Of a stretch of DNA of 64,000 nucleotides, positions 1 to 9,187 are shown one piece after another. Within the stretch, counting starts at the first letter, position 1; each line of letters begins with the position of its first letter. This stretch comes from Legionella birminghamensis (GTDB lineage: Bacteria; Pseudomonadota; Gammaproteobacteria; Legionellales; Legionellaceae). The notes under the pieces were generated by a model. It worked only from the letters and a program-made list of their open reading frames with translations, searched no databases and was not told the origin of the DNA. The stretch lies in contig NZ_UGNW01000001.1 of NCBI RefSeq assembly GCF_900452515.1, positions 2,480,001 through 2,544,000 of the forward strand, given 5' to 3'. Position numbers and translations under genes: made by a program.

Positions 1-2
1 TT

Positions 3-1256
3 TTTCCACCCTTGCTGGTACCTGCCGGAATTCTTGGATCAATCAGCTTTATCTCCTACACTGCGTCCATTATTTCCGTAGCTAATATGGCAAATCAAGC
101 ATTCACCTATGGCCGCTCCCCACATCCCAGGGACTTTTGGTGGATGGTATTCGATATCGTCCTGGCTCCGATAAATTTAGCAGGGGGGGCCATCTTCTCT
201 GCCTTTGCGAACCTGGCCAAACCTGTCAAACATTTACCGAATATTATTAATGCAGTGGGTAACTGGTGGAACAATGTATTCAGTAATCTTTTGCCCGATG
301 TATTTGTTGTTAAAGATAACATCGATGACAGTAAAAAAATGGGCTCCGCCTATACTGCCAGAGGCCGATTAAGAAACTCACCCACTGCCAGCTCCTGGTC
401 AAAAATGGGAAGCGCCCTTTCGCAGACTGATAACGATGCGTCTTCAATACTACGCAAAACCAAAGAAGAAATTGCCCTGGCCAAAGAAGGCAGCAAACGC
501 CGCCCAGATATTGATGCATCTTATCAATCGAAAGAAGCCTCGCTCAAACTCCTTAATGAACAAATTAGCAAGCGGGATGAATTAAAAAATATCCATCAGG
601 CAGTCAATGATTATTTCGGTTTAAATGACAAATTACCGCTCCCACATCAATTCACAAACCAGGATGAATATCGTGCTGAAATCTACCGTAAATCGCTTGC
701 CCTGGTTAATATAATGGACGCTTGTGAGAAGTTTACAAAAGACAATAAAGAGCTGGCAGAGCCGCTGGCTCTGGTAGCAGAGATCACGCAAACTGCTAAA
801 AATATTGAGCAGCATTTAAGCGAAAGCTATGAAAAACTGAATACAGCAAAGGCTATTGAAAATACCAGCGCACATGGTCGAGATTTTGCTTTCGTTAAAG
901 TTTCCAGCCACTCAGAGAGCTTGATTTTTTCCAAAAGCCATCAGGCCGCCATTTTGCTTTGGGGCAGAGGGTTTATAGGCGCTAGGACGTCATCAGAAGC
1001 GTCTGCGGTTATCAAAGCGGTTAAAGCGTATAGGGAACTGGATCCGGATGCGCCAAGCAACGTGCGGCTTTCTGCATTAGACATTATTGCTAAGAACTGC
1101 CAGGCCTACATTGATTTAAACCAGGGTGATTCCAAGAAAGGAAGACTTCAATATGTAGAAAAACTGGCAGAGGCAGTGAAAAAAGAAAAAGCCGCCTTGG
1201 AAGAGTTCTCTGGGCAGACGGATCTTCCAGTTTTAGTGGAGTTTAAAGCGAGATAG
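3..1256 (+). CDS. Unrecognised membrane-associated protein, 5' end outside window
   Basis: The reading frame is open to the left edge of the window, so the N-terminus is missing; the TTG at 12 is only the first possible start inside the window. The visible part (about 417 codons) begins with two hydrophobic stretches (roughly residues 1-30 and 45-65 after that TTG), then continues as a long charged, mostly helical-looking region rich in Lys, Glu and Ala, ending in VEFKAR. I recognise no catalytic motif. Legionella has many proteins of this style (a membrane hairpin plus helical body, some of them Dot/Icm substrates), but nothing here proves secretion. The stop codon is followed within about 16 bp by a GC-rich tandem repeat, and the next gene (fliG) converges on it. 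Confidence 0.6.
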   Translation, partial: FPPLLVPAGILGSISFISYTASIISVANMANQAFTYGRSPHPRDFWWMVFDIVLAPINLAGGAIFSAFANLAKPVKHLPNIINAVGNWWNNVFSNLLPDVFVVKDNIDDSKKMGSAYTARGRLRNSPTASSWSKMGSALSQTDNDASSILRKTKEEIALAKEGSKRRPDIDASYQSKEASLKLLNEQISKRDELKNIHQAVNDYFGLNDKLPLPHQFTNQDEYRAEIYRKSLALVNIMDACEKFTKDNKELAEPLALVAEITQTAKNIEQHLSESYEKLNTAKAIENTSAHGRDFAFVKVSSHSESLIFSKSHQAAILLWGRGFIGARTSSEASAVIKAVKAYRELDPDAPSNVRLSALDIIAKNCQAYIDLNQGDSKKGRLQYVEKLAEAVKKEKAALEEFSGQTDLPVLVEFKAR

Positions 1257-1261
1257 TTTGA

Positions 1262-1689
1262 ACGCGGACCACCGAATCACGCGAATACCACCGAATCACG
1301 CGAAGACCACCGAATCACGCGAAGACCACCGAATCACGCGAAGACCCGCACGAATCCCCGCGGCAGCGACCATCCGAATCCCCGCGGCTGGGACCATCCG
1401 AATCCCCGCGGTCGGAACCATCCGAATCCCCGCGGCTGGGACCGCGGGGCCCACAAAGCCTATCTAGAATATCGGTTTTGCTAATTAAAGGAATGTTTGA
1501 AAGACTTGTTTCTAACTGCTTTTAATCGCTATTTTGGCAACATTGGAGTTCATCTGAAGAGCATGTTCAACCACCAGACATGGGCCCCGCGGTCACAGCC
1601 GCGGGGATTCGGGGGTTGGTCCTCACCGCGGGAATTCGAGGGTTGGTCTCGCGGCGTGGATTTGGGTTAGTCGACCGCTGGGACGGTCA
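1262..1689. repeat. GC-rich palindromic repeat region between convergent genes
   Basis: This fills the gap between the partial first gene and fliG. It starts with four 19-bp units beginning CGAATCACGCG (at 1273, 1292, 1311 and 1330), followed by four 24-bp units beginning CGAATCCCCGCGG (at 1351, 1375, 1399 and 1423) that end in GGGGCCC. A core of about 130 bp (1453-1580) follows, then the same unit in inverted orientation (GCCGCGGGGATTCG) with degenerate copies to about 1685. The core resembles, in inverted orientation, the core of the elements at 16.3 and 41.6 kb (shared TTTTGGCAACATTG and GACTTGTTT-like stretches). The open frame across it is a by-product of the repeats. Confidence 0.85.
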
Positions 1690-2679
1690 TTAAATCATTT
1701 CATCTCCACCTTTGGTTCCCAGGGCAATCTTTCCTTCTTCGGCCAGACTTTTGGCCAGGGCCAGAATATCCCTTTGTGCCTTTTCAACTTCGCTCACTTT
1801 CACCGGACCCTGCATTTCCAAATCATCCCTTAGCAGATCAGCGGCGCGTTTAGACATATTACTGAATATTTTATCTTTAACCGGCTCTGTCGTCCCTTTT
1901 AATGCCAGCAGCAACTGCTCTGAAGGTATATCGCGAAGCAGCGTTTGCACACTACGGTTATCCATATCCACAAGGTTTTCAAAAACAAACATTTTATCTT
2001 TTATTTTTTCACAGAGTTCCTGATCCCAGGCATTAATTTTATCGAGAACCTCTTCCTCTACTGAGCCTTCTAAAAAATTAATCACATCTGCAACCGTTTT
2101 AATGCCCCCCACTGAGGCGGTTTTACTGATTTTTTGCCCGCTCAATTGTTTTTCAATCACTTTGCCAAGCTCAGAGATTGCCTCTGGCTTTACCGTGTCA
2201 ATTGTGCACATACGCAAGAGCACCTCTGCCCGTTTCTCAGCGGTAAAATAGCTGACTACCTCAGCAGCCTGTTCACTATCTAGATGAATTAATATAGTAG
2301 CGATAATTTGTGGATGTTCATTTCGAATCACATCAGCAATAGAACGGCCATCAAGCCATTTCAATCGATTCAAACCGCTGTCTTTGTCAGAAACCAGGAT
2401 ACGGTCAATAAAAGGCATGGCCCGATCTTCACCCAAGGCATTAATTAAAACAGTCCGCAGATAATTTTCCGCATCGACTGTGAGGCTGGTTTGCTCTTCA
2501 ATCGCGTTTAAGAACTCACCCAGGACATTTTGCATTTTTGCCTTGCTGACACTACTTAAGGTGGAAATTGCCATTCCGACTTTCTGAACCTGGCGGGGTT
2601 CAAGGTGCTTTAATACTTCAGCAGCATTTTTTTCACCCATTCCCAATAATAAAATAGCTGCCCTTTCAATTCCATCCAT
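1690..2679 (-). CDS. fliG: Flagellar motor switch protein FliG
   Basis: FliG sits on the cytoplasmic face of the MS ring and, with FliM and FliN, forms the C-ring that makes torque with MotA and sets rotation direction. The 329-residue product has the usual length and all three domains: an N-terminal domain (about 1-100, opening MDGIERAAILLLGMGEK) that binds FliF, a middle domain with the EHPQ motif (about residue 119), and a C-terminal domain with charged helix residues that contact the stator. The start lies 5 bp after the fliF stop, so the two are translated together. The gene ends directly against a GC-rich repeat instead of running into fliH, unlike the usual fliEFGHIJ order. Confidence 0.97.
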   Translation of the reverse strand: MDGIERAAILLLGMGEKNAAEVLKHLEPRQVQKVGMAISTLSSVSKAKMQNVLGEFLNAIEEQTSLTVDAENYLRTVLINALGEDRAMPFIDRILVSDKDSGLNRLKWLDGRSIADVIRNEHPQIIATILIHLDSEQAAEVVSYFTAEKRAEVLLRMCTIDTVKPEAISELGKVIEKQLSGQKISKTASVGGIKTVADVINFLEGSVEEEVLDKINAWDQELCEKIKDKMFVFENLVDMDNRSVQTLLRDIPSEQLLLALKGTTEPVKDKIFSNMSKRAADLLRDDLEMQGPVKVSEVEKAQRDILALAKSLAEEGKIALGTKGGDEMI

Positions 2680-2684
2680 AAAAA

Positions 2685-4301
2685 CTACCCCCGATCAACC
2701 CAGGTTTTTACAACCTGCGCAACTCGTTTCGGTTCTTTATCCACCACTTGCCGCAATAATGCCAATTGCGTTTCATAATCATTTGCATTCGAAGGCAGCA
2801 TGCCTTGTCCTTGATAAGTCAGATCATTTTGCTGTTCCTCTTCAACCTCTTCTGTACGGTTGCTTGCCAATGTCTTAAATAAAGGACGAAACACGCCAAA
2901 AACCAGGGCCAGTACGAATAAGCCACCGAGAACCTGTTTTACAATTGACCAAAATGTACTCGTCTGCCAGAAATGCGGCTCAGGAATGGGCTCAATGGGA
3001 TCAGGCTTTATAAAATTACTGTTCACTACATTTAAACTGTCGCCTCTTTCGGTATTAAGCCCGATAGCATCGGAAACCAGGGCTTTTACCTGATCCAGTT
3101 CCTTGGCGGATAAAGGCTTCATAGCCATTTGCTTGGTTTTAGGATCCAATACTGGCCGATTGTCTATGAGTACTGCCACCGTTAATCGTTTAATACTACC
3201 CGGCTGATTTTTAGTGTGGCTGATTGTTTTATCCAGCTCAAAATTTTTAACCACCTGCTTTTGCATATCGTTTGAATCAGTCTCCGTCTGATTGGTAGGC
3301 GGCTGCGCATTCGCGCCCCCTTTTCCTGCATTTTTACCTTGCAGATTGGCATTTTTAGGCGGTGAATTGGATAGTGATCCGGCAACGCCGCTGGCATTTG
3401 CAGTTTTACGCTGCTCTTCCATCATCTGCTCACTGCGAACAGCAGCCCCGTCCGGATTGTAAAGCTCCTGGGTCTGTTCGAAGTCAGTGAAATCGACATC
3501 CGCCGATACTTTGGCTTTCACTCTGCCAAATCCCAGCAAAGGTGTCAGGATATCCTGAATTTTCTGCGCATATTGCTGTTCCAGTGTTTGACGATAATCG
3601 AGGTATTTCTCAGTATTGCTAAAGGCTGAATTTCCAGCCCCCTCATTCAATAGCTGTCCATTTTGATCTACAACCGTCACCCGGCTTGCAGACAAATTGG
3701 GGATACTGGAAGCAACCAGATTAATAATGGAAGCGATTGCCTGCTTTTTTAATTCGACCCCAGGATAAATATCGATAAAGACGGAAGCACTCGGCTCACG
3801 GCTATCACGCACAAAGGCCGACTCACGGGGGATGGCTAGATGCACCCTGGCTGATTTAATATCATGCAGCTGGCTGATGGTTCTTGCCAGTTCTGCTTCC
3901 AGCGCCTGCTTGTATCTTGCATTTTCCATAAACTGGCTGGTGGTAAATGCATTGCCGTTAGCAAATAGTTCCGAAACTGGATTATTGCCGCGGGGTAGTC
4001 CTTCAGCGGCCAATTTCAGGCGGGCAGCCTGTACATCACTGCTGGGAACCATAATAGTGCCATAGGTTTCATCCAGTCTGAAAGGAATCGCATTGCGCTG
4101 CAAGGTATCCATTACATCCGTAGAATCCCGCGGACTTAACTGATTGTATAAAGGCATATAACTGGGTGTGCGTGACCAGAGCACAACACCGACCCCGATA
4201 GCCACGCTGGCGGCAAGCCCAATCATCAGGCCCAGCTGCTTGGCAATGGGTAAGCTGGTAAATTTTGTGGCTGCATTTGCTGCAGTATCAGCCAAGGCCA
4301 T
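2685..4301 (-). CDS. fliF: Flagellar MS-ring protein FliF
   Basis: FliF forms the membrane-supramembrane ring, the first flagellar basal-body structure and the housing for the export gate. The 538-residue protein has a transmembrane helix near residues 23-45, the duplicated YscJ/FliF ring-building domain (about 45-220, including PRESAFVRDSREPSASVF), a low-complexity linker rich in Asn, Gly and Ala (about 300-345), a second transmembrane helix (about 450-470) and a short cytoplasmic tail that binds FliG. It lies between fliE and fliG on the minus strand; the 109-bp gap to fliE contains a palindromic repeat. Confidence 0.97.
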   Translation of the reverse strand: MALADTAANAATKFTSLPIAKQLGLMIGLAASVAIGVGVVLWSRTPSYMPLYNQLSPRDSTDVMDTLQRNAIPFRLDETYGTIMVPSSDVQAARLKLAAEGLPRGNNPVSELFANGNAFTTSQFMENARYKQALEAELARTISQLHDIKSARVHLAIPRESAFVRDSREPSASVFIDIYPGVELKKQAIASIINLVASSIPNLSASRVTVVDQNGQLLNEGAGNSAFSNTEKYLDYRQTLEQQYAQKIQDILTPLLGFGRVKAKVSADVDFTDFEQTQELYNPDGAAVRSEQMMEEQRKTANASGVAGSLSNSPPKNANLQGKNAGKGGANAQPPTNQTETDSNDMQKQVVKNFELDKTISHTKNQPGSIKRLTVAVLIDNRPVLDPKTKQMAMKPLSAKELDQVKALVSDAIGLNTERGDSLNVVNSNFIKPDPIEPIPEPHFWQTSTFWSIVKQVLGGLFVLALVFGVFRPLFKTLASNRTEEVEEEQQNDLTYQGQGMLPSNANDYETQLALLRQVVDKEPKRVAQVVKTWVDRG

Positions 4302-4350
4302 GACATACTCCTGTCATATTAAGTCACTTCCTGTATTGAAACCGGCTCAA

Positions 4351-4406
4351 GTAGGCTGGGCTGTAAAGACCAGCGGCTAAATGTTGGGCTTTACAGCCCA
4401 ACCTAG
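4351..4406. repeat. TTGGGCT-type palindromic repeat between fliE and fliF
   Basis: GTTGGGCT and AGCCCAAC form an 8-bp stem around TTAC (4384-4403), preceded by a diverged inverted copy (4351-4368). The same family recurs at 23994-24083, 35929-35950 and 47177-47204. It lies inside the flagellar operon and could attenuate or stabilise the transcript. Confidence 0.7.
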
Positions 4407-4410
4407 ATTC

Positions 4411-4725
4411 TTACACCGGCATATTCATTATATCCTGGTACGCCTGCACCAATTTATTTCTCACCCTGAGTGTTGCTTCAAACGCGATGTTTGATTTTTG
4501 AGCAGCAACCATGACTTCGCCCAGGCTAACATTGGCAGCTCCTAATTCGAACTGGCTGCGCAGGTTATCGGCAGTCTGGCTTAACTGATTGACCTGCCCC
4601 ATGGTCTGATGAAAAATCTCACCGAAAGAAGTCGATGCAGGGGTTAATTCAGCCGCCTTTCCCTGCGCCTCTGCCGCCATGGTGCGCATCTGGTTAAACA
4701 ATGAAACGGTATTCACATCAGTCAT
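4411..4725 (-). CDS. fliE: Flagellar hook-basal body protein FliE
   Basis: FliE is the small adaptor between the MS ring and the proximal rod. The 104-residue protein is typical in length and shows the conserved C-terminal block (SLGEVMVAAQKSNIAFEA, followed by LRVRNKLVQAYQDIMNMPV). It begins 9 bp after the fleR stop, so it is probably co-transcribed with the regulator that switches on class III flagellar genes. No signal peptide is visible, as expected for a substrate of the flagellar export apparatus. Confidence 0.96.
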   Translation of the reverse strand: MTDVNTVSLFNQMRTMAAEAQGKAAELTPASTSFGEIFHQTMGQVNQLSQTADNLRSQFELGAANVSLGEVMVAAQKSNIAFEATLRVRNKLVQAYQDIMNMPV

Positions 4726-4734
4726 GTTATTTCC

Positions 4735-6048
4735 CTAAACTTCATATCCCTCTTCACGCATTTTCGCCAGCTTGTATCTCAGTGTTCTCTCGCTCACACC
4801 AAGAACAGCTGCGACTTGCTGCCGGTTGCCATTATAATCCTTCAATGTTTTTTCGATAAGATCATATTCATGATTTTGAAGATTTTTTGTTTCAGCCTTT
4901 TTAACCTGTTTTTCCTTATTCAAATCCGGTAACTGAAGATGTGCAATTTCAATGACTCCATGTGTTTGTAATACCAGGGCTCTTTGCACCACGTTATCAA
5001 GTTCTCTGGCGTTCCCTGGCCATGAATAATGCAATAGTGCCTGCCTTGCCTCTTCACTCAGAACCGGAATAACTGGAAAATTGTCCTGACAATGGCGTCT
5101 AATCAAATAATTAGCCAAAGGAATAATATCGCAGATTCTTTCACGAAGCGGTAACCAATGCAGGGGAAAAACATTCAAACGGTAGTAAAGGTCCTCACGG
5201 AACCGACCTGCTTTTACTTCTTCCAATAAATGGCGGTTACTGGTGGCCAGCACCCTTACATCCAGGTTAATCATCTTATTGGAGCCAATACGCTCCACTT
5301 CTTTTTCCTGCAATACCCGTAATAATTTGGCTTGCAGGCTCAGGCTCATCTCGCTGACTTCATCGAGCAGCAGCGTACCTTCCTGCGCCTGTTCAAATTT
5401 TCCAGGGGTAGACTTATAAGCGCCGGTAAAAGCCCCTTTCTCATACCCAAATAAAGTGGCTTCCAGCATTTGTTCGGGAATTGCAGCACAGTTAATCGCC
5501 ACAAAGGGTTTCTGTGCACGCGGTGAGTGATCGTGAATAAAATGGGCGAGAACTTCTTTACCTGTGCCGCTTTCGCCGCTAATCATCACGCCTACATCCG
5601 ATTGCGCCACGCGCAAGGCCATTGACAGTAATGCCTGGCTTTTGGGATCCATTGCAATCGGTTGGGAATCATCCTGCATAAAAGCCGGTTTAATGTAGCG
5701 GTTTATTTTCTCTGCCAGAAGATTCGCACTAAATGGCTTCTGCAGATAGTCCACAGCACCATTTCGCATTGCGCTGACAGCATCTTCTACGGATGCATAG
5801 GCTGTCATCAAAATGACCGGAACGCCGGGGTTGCGCCGTTGGATTTCAGCCAGCAACTGTTGGCCATCCACGCGATCCATGCGCACATCGCTCAATACAA
5901 TTGCAGGATTATGCTTTTCCAGCATCGCCAGTGCTTCTTTACCGTCTTTGGCAGACAAATAGGAATGACCTGCCAGGTTCATTGTTTCTGCCAGTGCTTC
6001 ACGCAACACTGGATCATCTTCTACAATTAACACGTCGCCCATACCCAT
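4735..6048 (-). CDS. fleR: Sigma-54-dependent response regulator FleR
   Basis: This NtrC-family activator pairs with the FleS kinase to turn on sigma-54-dependent mid-class flagellar genes. The 437-residue protein has a receiver domain (1-120, acidic pocket E10/D11/D12, probable phosphoacceptor D54, conserved Lys in LQKPF), an AAA+ domain (about 130-370) with Walker A GESGTGKE, the sigma-54 contact motif GAFTGA and Walker B TLLLDEV, and a C-terminal Fis-type helix-turn-helix (VAAVLGVSERTLRYKL). All motor residues look intact. It lies between fleS and fliE in one minus-strand run. Confidence 0.95.
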   Translation of the reverse strand: MGMGDVLIVEDDPVLREALAETMNLAGHSYLSAKDGKEALAMLEKHNPAIVLSDVRMDRVDGQQLLAEIQRRNPGVPVILMTAYASVEDAVSAMRNGAVDYLQKPFSANLLAEKINRYIKPAFMQDDSQPIAMDPKSQALLSMALRVAQSDVGVMISGESGTGKEVLAHFIHDHSPRAQKPFVAINCAAIPEQMLEATLFGYEKGAFTGAYKSTPGKFEQAQEGTLLLDEVSEMSLSLQAKLLRVLQEKEVERIGSNKMINLDVRVLATSNRHLLEEVKAGRFREDLYYRLNVFPLHWLPLRERICDIIPLANYLIRRHCQDNFPVIPVLSEEARQALLHYSWPGNARELDNVVQRALVLQTHGVIEIAHLQLPDLNKEKQVKKAETKNLQNHEYDLIEKTLKDYNGNRQQVAAVLGVSERTLRYKLAKMREEGYEV

Positions 6049-6154
6049 TCCTCAATTAATCTTGCAATGAAGCAGCGTTGATAGTTGGTTAGAAATCTAA
6101 ACATGTCATAAAAAATAAGATGCTTCAATAACTAAATGAAAGTATTCATTTTAT

Positions 6155-7141
6155 TTACCAGGGAATCTGCAATTCAAAAATACAACCCTTCCCAGGAGAA
6201 GTATTTACTGTCACCATACCCTTGTGCGCAGCAGTAGCGGCTTTAACAATAGCCAGACCCAAACCGGTTCCCTGGGCACGTGTGGTAAAAAAGGGCGAAA
6301 AAACCTGCGCTTCAACCTCAGGGGGCATTCCTTTCCCATTATCGCTGACCCTGAGAATAAATCCGGAGCCTTCTTCATTGACTATCATATCAACTACAAT
6401 CTGCCCAGCTTCTGCCTGCAAACTATTGCTGATTAAATTTAACATGGCACCGATCAAGGCTTCTTCGTGGAGAAGGCATTGTCGCACTGGCAGCTGGTTA
6501 TTTATTTTCCATTGTACCGTTTTATCTTCGAACAAGATATAAATTCTTTCCTCCAGTGCTCTGCTCCATTGCTGCAAATCGAGTTGCCGCTTCTCCAGAC
6601 GCTCCCCGCGTGCAAACAATAAAAGCTCTTCAATTTGCTGCTCAATAGCATTATGACAGGCCTGTAGTCTGGATAACCATAGCCTGTTTCTGTCCTCCAG
6701 CCCTTGCATTGCAGACAGATGCTCAGCGTACAACATTGCCGAAGCCAAAGGAGTGCGGATCTGATGGGCCAACTGCGCTGTCATACGCCCCAATGTCATT
6801 AACTGGTTTTGATTTTCCCTGGCATGTTCGTATTCACGGGTAGCGGTGAAGTCGGTTAAAATAATTAGTTCACCAGGGGGATTGGAAAGTGAGGAAATAG
6901 CAAGATGAACCCGGCGGCCATTGACCAGCGATACTTCCAGGCCATCGTCTTCTTTCGGGGAAAAAACTTTGTCGATAACTTCGCGCCATTGCTGACCAGT
7001 GACATCCGCATCGATAAGCGCTATAGCAGCCTCATTCATCCAGGCAATAAGCCCCTGAGTATTGAGCACTATCAGACCTGTAGGCACACAGAGTAAAATT
7101 TCTTTAATGGAGATGTCTGATAGCATGCAATTGTATTTCAA
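6155..7141 (-). CDS. fleS: Sensor histidine kinase FleS
   Basis: A soluble histidine kinase expected to phosphorylate FleR. The 328-residue protein has an N-terminal PAS-like region (about 12-100), a HisKA segment with QLAHQIRTPLASA (phosphoacceptor about H126), and a HATPase domain with an N-box near NSLQAE, a G1 box DNGKGMP and a G2 box GTGLGLAIVKA. There is no transmembrane helix, in keeping with cytoplasmic FleS/FlrB kinases. An alternative start at the second Met (MLSDISIKE) is possible. The gap to fleR is about 106 bp. Confidence 0.92.
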   Translation of the reverse strand: MKYNCMLSDISIKEILLCVPTGLIVLNTQGLIAWMNEAAIALIDADVTGQQWREVIDKVFSPKEDDGLEVSLVNGRRVHLAISSLSNPPGELIILTDFTATREYEHARENQNQLMTLGRMTAQLAHQIRTPLASAMLYAEHLSAMQGLEDRNRLWLSRLQACHNAIEQQIEELLLFARGERLEKRQLDLQQWSRALEERIYILFEDKTVQWKINNQLPVRQCLLHEEALIGAMLNLISNSLQAEAGQIVVDMIVNEEGSGFILRVSDNGKGMPPEVEAQVFSPFFTTRAQGTGLGLAIVKAATAAHKGMVTVNTSPGKGCIFELQIPW

Positions 7142-7186
7142 CTAAAGTGATAATTGAATGTACCAAAACTGAGTGAAAATAAGAAG

Positions 7187-7203
7187 TCAGGATGATATCC
7201 TGA
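7187..7203. other. Short hairpin between fleS and rarA
   Basis: TCAGGAT and ATCCTGA form a 7-bp stem with a 3-nt loop. It lies between the rarA stop and the fleS start (both minus strand), so it could end the ftsK-lolA-rarA transcript. There is no U-run, so the terminator role is weak. Confidence 0.3.
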
Positions 7204-7275
7204 AATAACATTGGACTTACAGTAGGCTAATCCCTAGCGACCATTTGTTGTTCAAATAATATCACTATTGGAAAA

Positions 7276-8580
7276 TTATCTTGTTTTTTTATACTCTTTA
7301 TCCAGTTCCCGAAGAAACTTCATCTTTTCCGCTATCTTAATTTCCAGCCCCCGAGGAACCGGAACATACCAATGCGGCTCTTTCATCCCTTCAGGCAAAT
7401 AATTTTCGCCTGCTGCATAAGCATGGGGCTCATCATGGGCGTAACGGTATTGCTGCCCGTAACCCAGTTTCTGCATGAGAGCGGTCGGTGCATTGCGAAT
7501 GTGTAAAGGAACTTCCCGGGATTTATCTTTTTTAATAAAGTCCTGGGCCTTGTTATAGGCCATATAGCCTGCATTGCTTTTTGGGGCGACAGCAAGATAA
7601 ATTACTGCCTGTGCTAAAGCGAGCTCGCCTTCAGGCGAGCCTAACCGTTCGTAAGTTGCTGCAGCCTCATTAACAATCTGCATGGCTTTAGGATCCGCAA
7701 GGCCAATATCCTCCCAGGCCATGCGAATTATCCGTCTGGATAAATAATAGGGATCCACTCCGCCGTCCAGCATACGGCATAACCAATAGAGGGCAGCATC
7801 CGGATGAGATCCGCGTACGGATTTATGCAAGGCAGAAATCTGATCATAAAAGTGCTCGCCACCCTTATCAAAACGTCGGGCAGTTGGCGTTAACATTCTC
7901 AGTAATTGTTCATTTTGCACCCGTGTGAGGGATTCCAGTCTGGCGGCTGAATCAATCTGCTCCAGGAAATTATACAAGCGTCTGCCATCACCATCCGCCA
8001 TTGCCGTTAAAGTGGCCAGGGCTTCTGGATCAAAATCAATACTGATATACCCTTTATCCTGGGCACGCTTCACCAGCAATCCCAGCTCCTCCTCACTCAG
8101 GGATCTCAGTACATAAACCTGCGCCCGGGAAAGTAATGCATTATTGACTTCAAAAGAGGGATTTTCAGTGGTTGCGCCGATAAAAGTAATCAAGCCCGAT
8201 TCCGTAAAAGGCAGCAATGCATCCTGCTGTGATTTATTAAAGCGATGAATTTCGTCAATGAACAAAATAGTCTGGCGCTGGTGATGACGATTTTTCTCAG
8301 CTTGTTCAACAGCGGCCCTGATATCCTTCACCCCCGCCAACACGGCTGACAAGGCGATCCATTCGCAATCGAAGGCTTTGGCGGCAAGACGCGCCAGAGT
8401 GGTTTTGCCAACGCCAGGCGGCCCCCAGAAAATCATGGAATGCGGCTTGCCAGAAGTAAAGGCCAATCGAAGCGGCTTGCCTTCTGCCAAAAGATGGGTT
8501 TGACCTACAACCTCCTGCCAAACGTCAGGTCTCATGCGTTCGGCAAGCGGTGTGTAGGCTTGCTCGGAAAATAGGTTCAT
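7276..8580 (-). CDS. rarA: Replication-associated recombination protein A (AAA+ ATPase)
   Basis: RarA (MgsA) is the bacterial relative of WRNIP1/Mgs1 and acts at stalled replication forks and DNA ends. The 434-residue protein matches the family length. It has Walker [11 protein letters not shown] (about 52-61), Walker [11 protein letters not shown], sensor 1 GATTENPSF, and the C-terminal tetramerisation part with [15 protein letters not shown] and YLPEGM. The ATG overlaps the lolA stop by 4 bp, so lolA and rarA are translationally coupled downstream of ftsK. Confidence 0.95.
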   Translation of the reverse strand: MNLFSEQAYTPLAERMRPDVWQEVVGQTHLLAEGKPLRLAFTSGKPHSMIFWGPPGVGKTTLARLAAKAFDCEWIALSAVLAGVKDIRAAVEQAEKNRHHQRQTILFIDEIHRFNKSQQDALLPFTESGLITFIGATTENPSFEVNNALLSRAQVYVLRSLSEEELGLLVKRAQDKGYISIDFDPEALATLTAMADGDGRRLYNFLEQIDSAARLESLTRVQNEQLLRMLTPTARRFDKGGEHFYDQISALHKSVRGSHPDAALYWLCRMLDGGVDPYYLSRRIIRMAWEDIGLADPKAMQIVNEAAATYERLGSPEGELALAQAVIYLAVAPKSNAGYMAYNKAQDFIKKDKSREVPLHIRNAPTALMQKLGYGQQYRYAHDEPHAYAAGENYLPEGMKEPHWYVPVPRGLEIKIAEKMKFLRELDKEYKKTR

Positions 8581-9185
8581 TGCTCGACTACGTCAACACC
8601 TTTAGGGGGTTTAAATTGGAATAAGCTGGCGGATAAGCTGGGATTATTTTTAATATTAGACAATTGTACGCTGGTGTGCTGGCCTAATTGATCAAATAAT
8701 TCGATATTAGTTAATTTATCGCCATTAAATATAAGTTTCACTTTTTGGAAATTTTCTTTCGGCGATTTGGCTTTCAAATCATAGCTGGTTTTTTTCCCAT
8801 TGGCGTCAGCGCTAACCTCAAAATCGCGGGTAACCGTATTGTCATAGCCGCTTAAAAAAAGACCCGCCGTACCACCAAGCCCATTCTGTTGTTTTTTGAC
8901 AGTGACCTGTTCAAGATCGACATCATAAACCCACAGGCGGTTACTGTCTGCGACCACTAATTGTTCCATTGGGTCTTTGGTTTCCCAGCGGAACTTACCC
9001 GGCCTGGATAAAGCCATAACACCGGAAGTCTCTGATACTTCACGCTTACCCGCCTTGACTACCTGATTGAAGTTGGCGCTCATTGTTCTTAAGGCATTTA
9101 ATTTTGCCTGTAATTCCTCGCCCGCTGATTGGCAAAACGCTGTATTCACCAACAGGCATAAAGCCGCAGTTACTAATTTTTTCAT
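8577..9185 (-). CDS. lolA: Outer-membrane lipoprotein carrier protein LolA
   Basis: LolA is the periplasmic chaperone that carries lipoproteins from LolCDE to LolB. The 202-residue precursor has a signal peptide (MKKLVTAALCLLVNTAFCQS) with likely cleavage near residue 18-20. The mature part shows LolA features: LNALRTMSANFNQVV at the start, the FRWETKDP block and YDVDLEQVTVKK. It sits between ftsK and rarA, an arrangement common in gammaproteobacteria, with a 2-bp gap to ftsK. Confidence 0.94.
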   Translation of the reverse strand: MKKLVTAALCLLVNTAFCQSAGEELQAKLNALRTMSANFNQVVKAGKREVSETSGVMALSRPGKFRWETKDPMEQLVVADSNRLWVYDVDLEQVTVKKQQNGLGGTAGLFLSGYDNTVTRDFEVSADANGKKTSYDLKAKSPKENFQKVKLIFNGDKLTNIELFDQLGQHTSVQLSNIKNNPSLSASLFQFKPPKGVDVVEQ

Positions 9186-9187
9186 AT

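Noticed and set aside
1258-1467. Open frame across the first GC-rich array (69 codons)
   Set aside because: It consists entirely of repeat units whose period changes from 19 to 24 bp, has no ribosome-binding site and overlaps the end of the repeat family seen elsewhere in non-coding gaps.
5662-6030. 122-codon frame antisense to fleR
   Set aside because: It covers the conserved receiver domain of fleR in reverse and has no independent support.
7142-7275. Sigma-54 promoter upstream of fleS
   Set aside because: I looked for a GG-N10-GC (-24/-12) pattern on the minus strand and found no convincing match.
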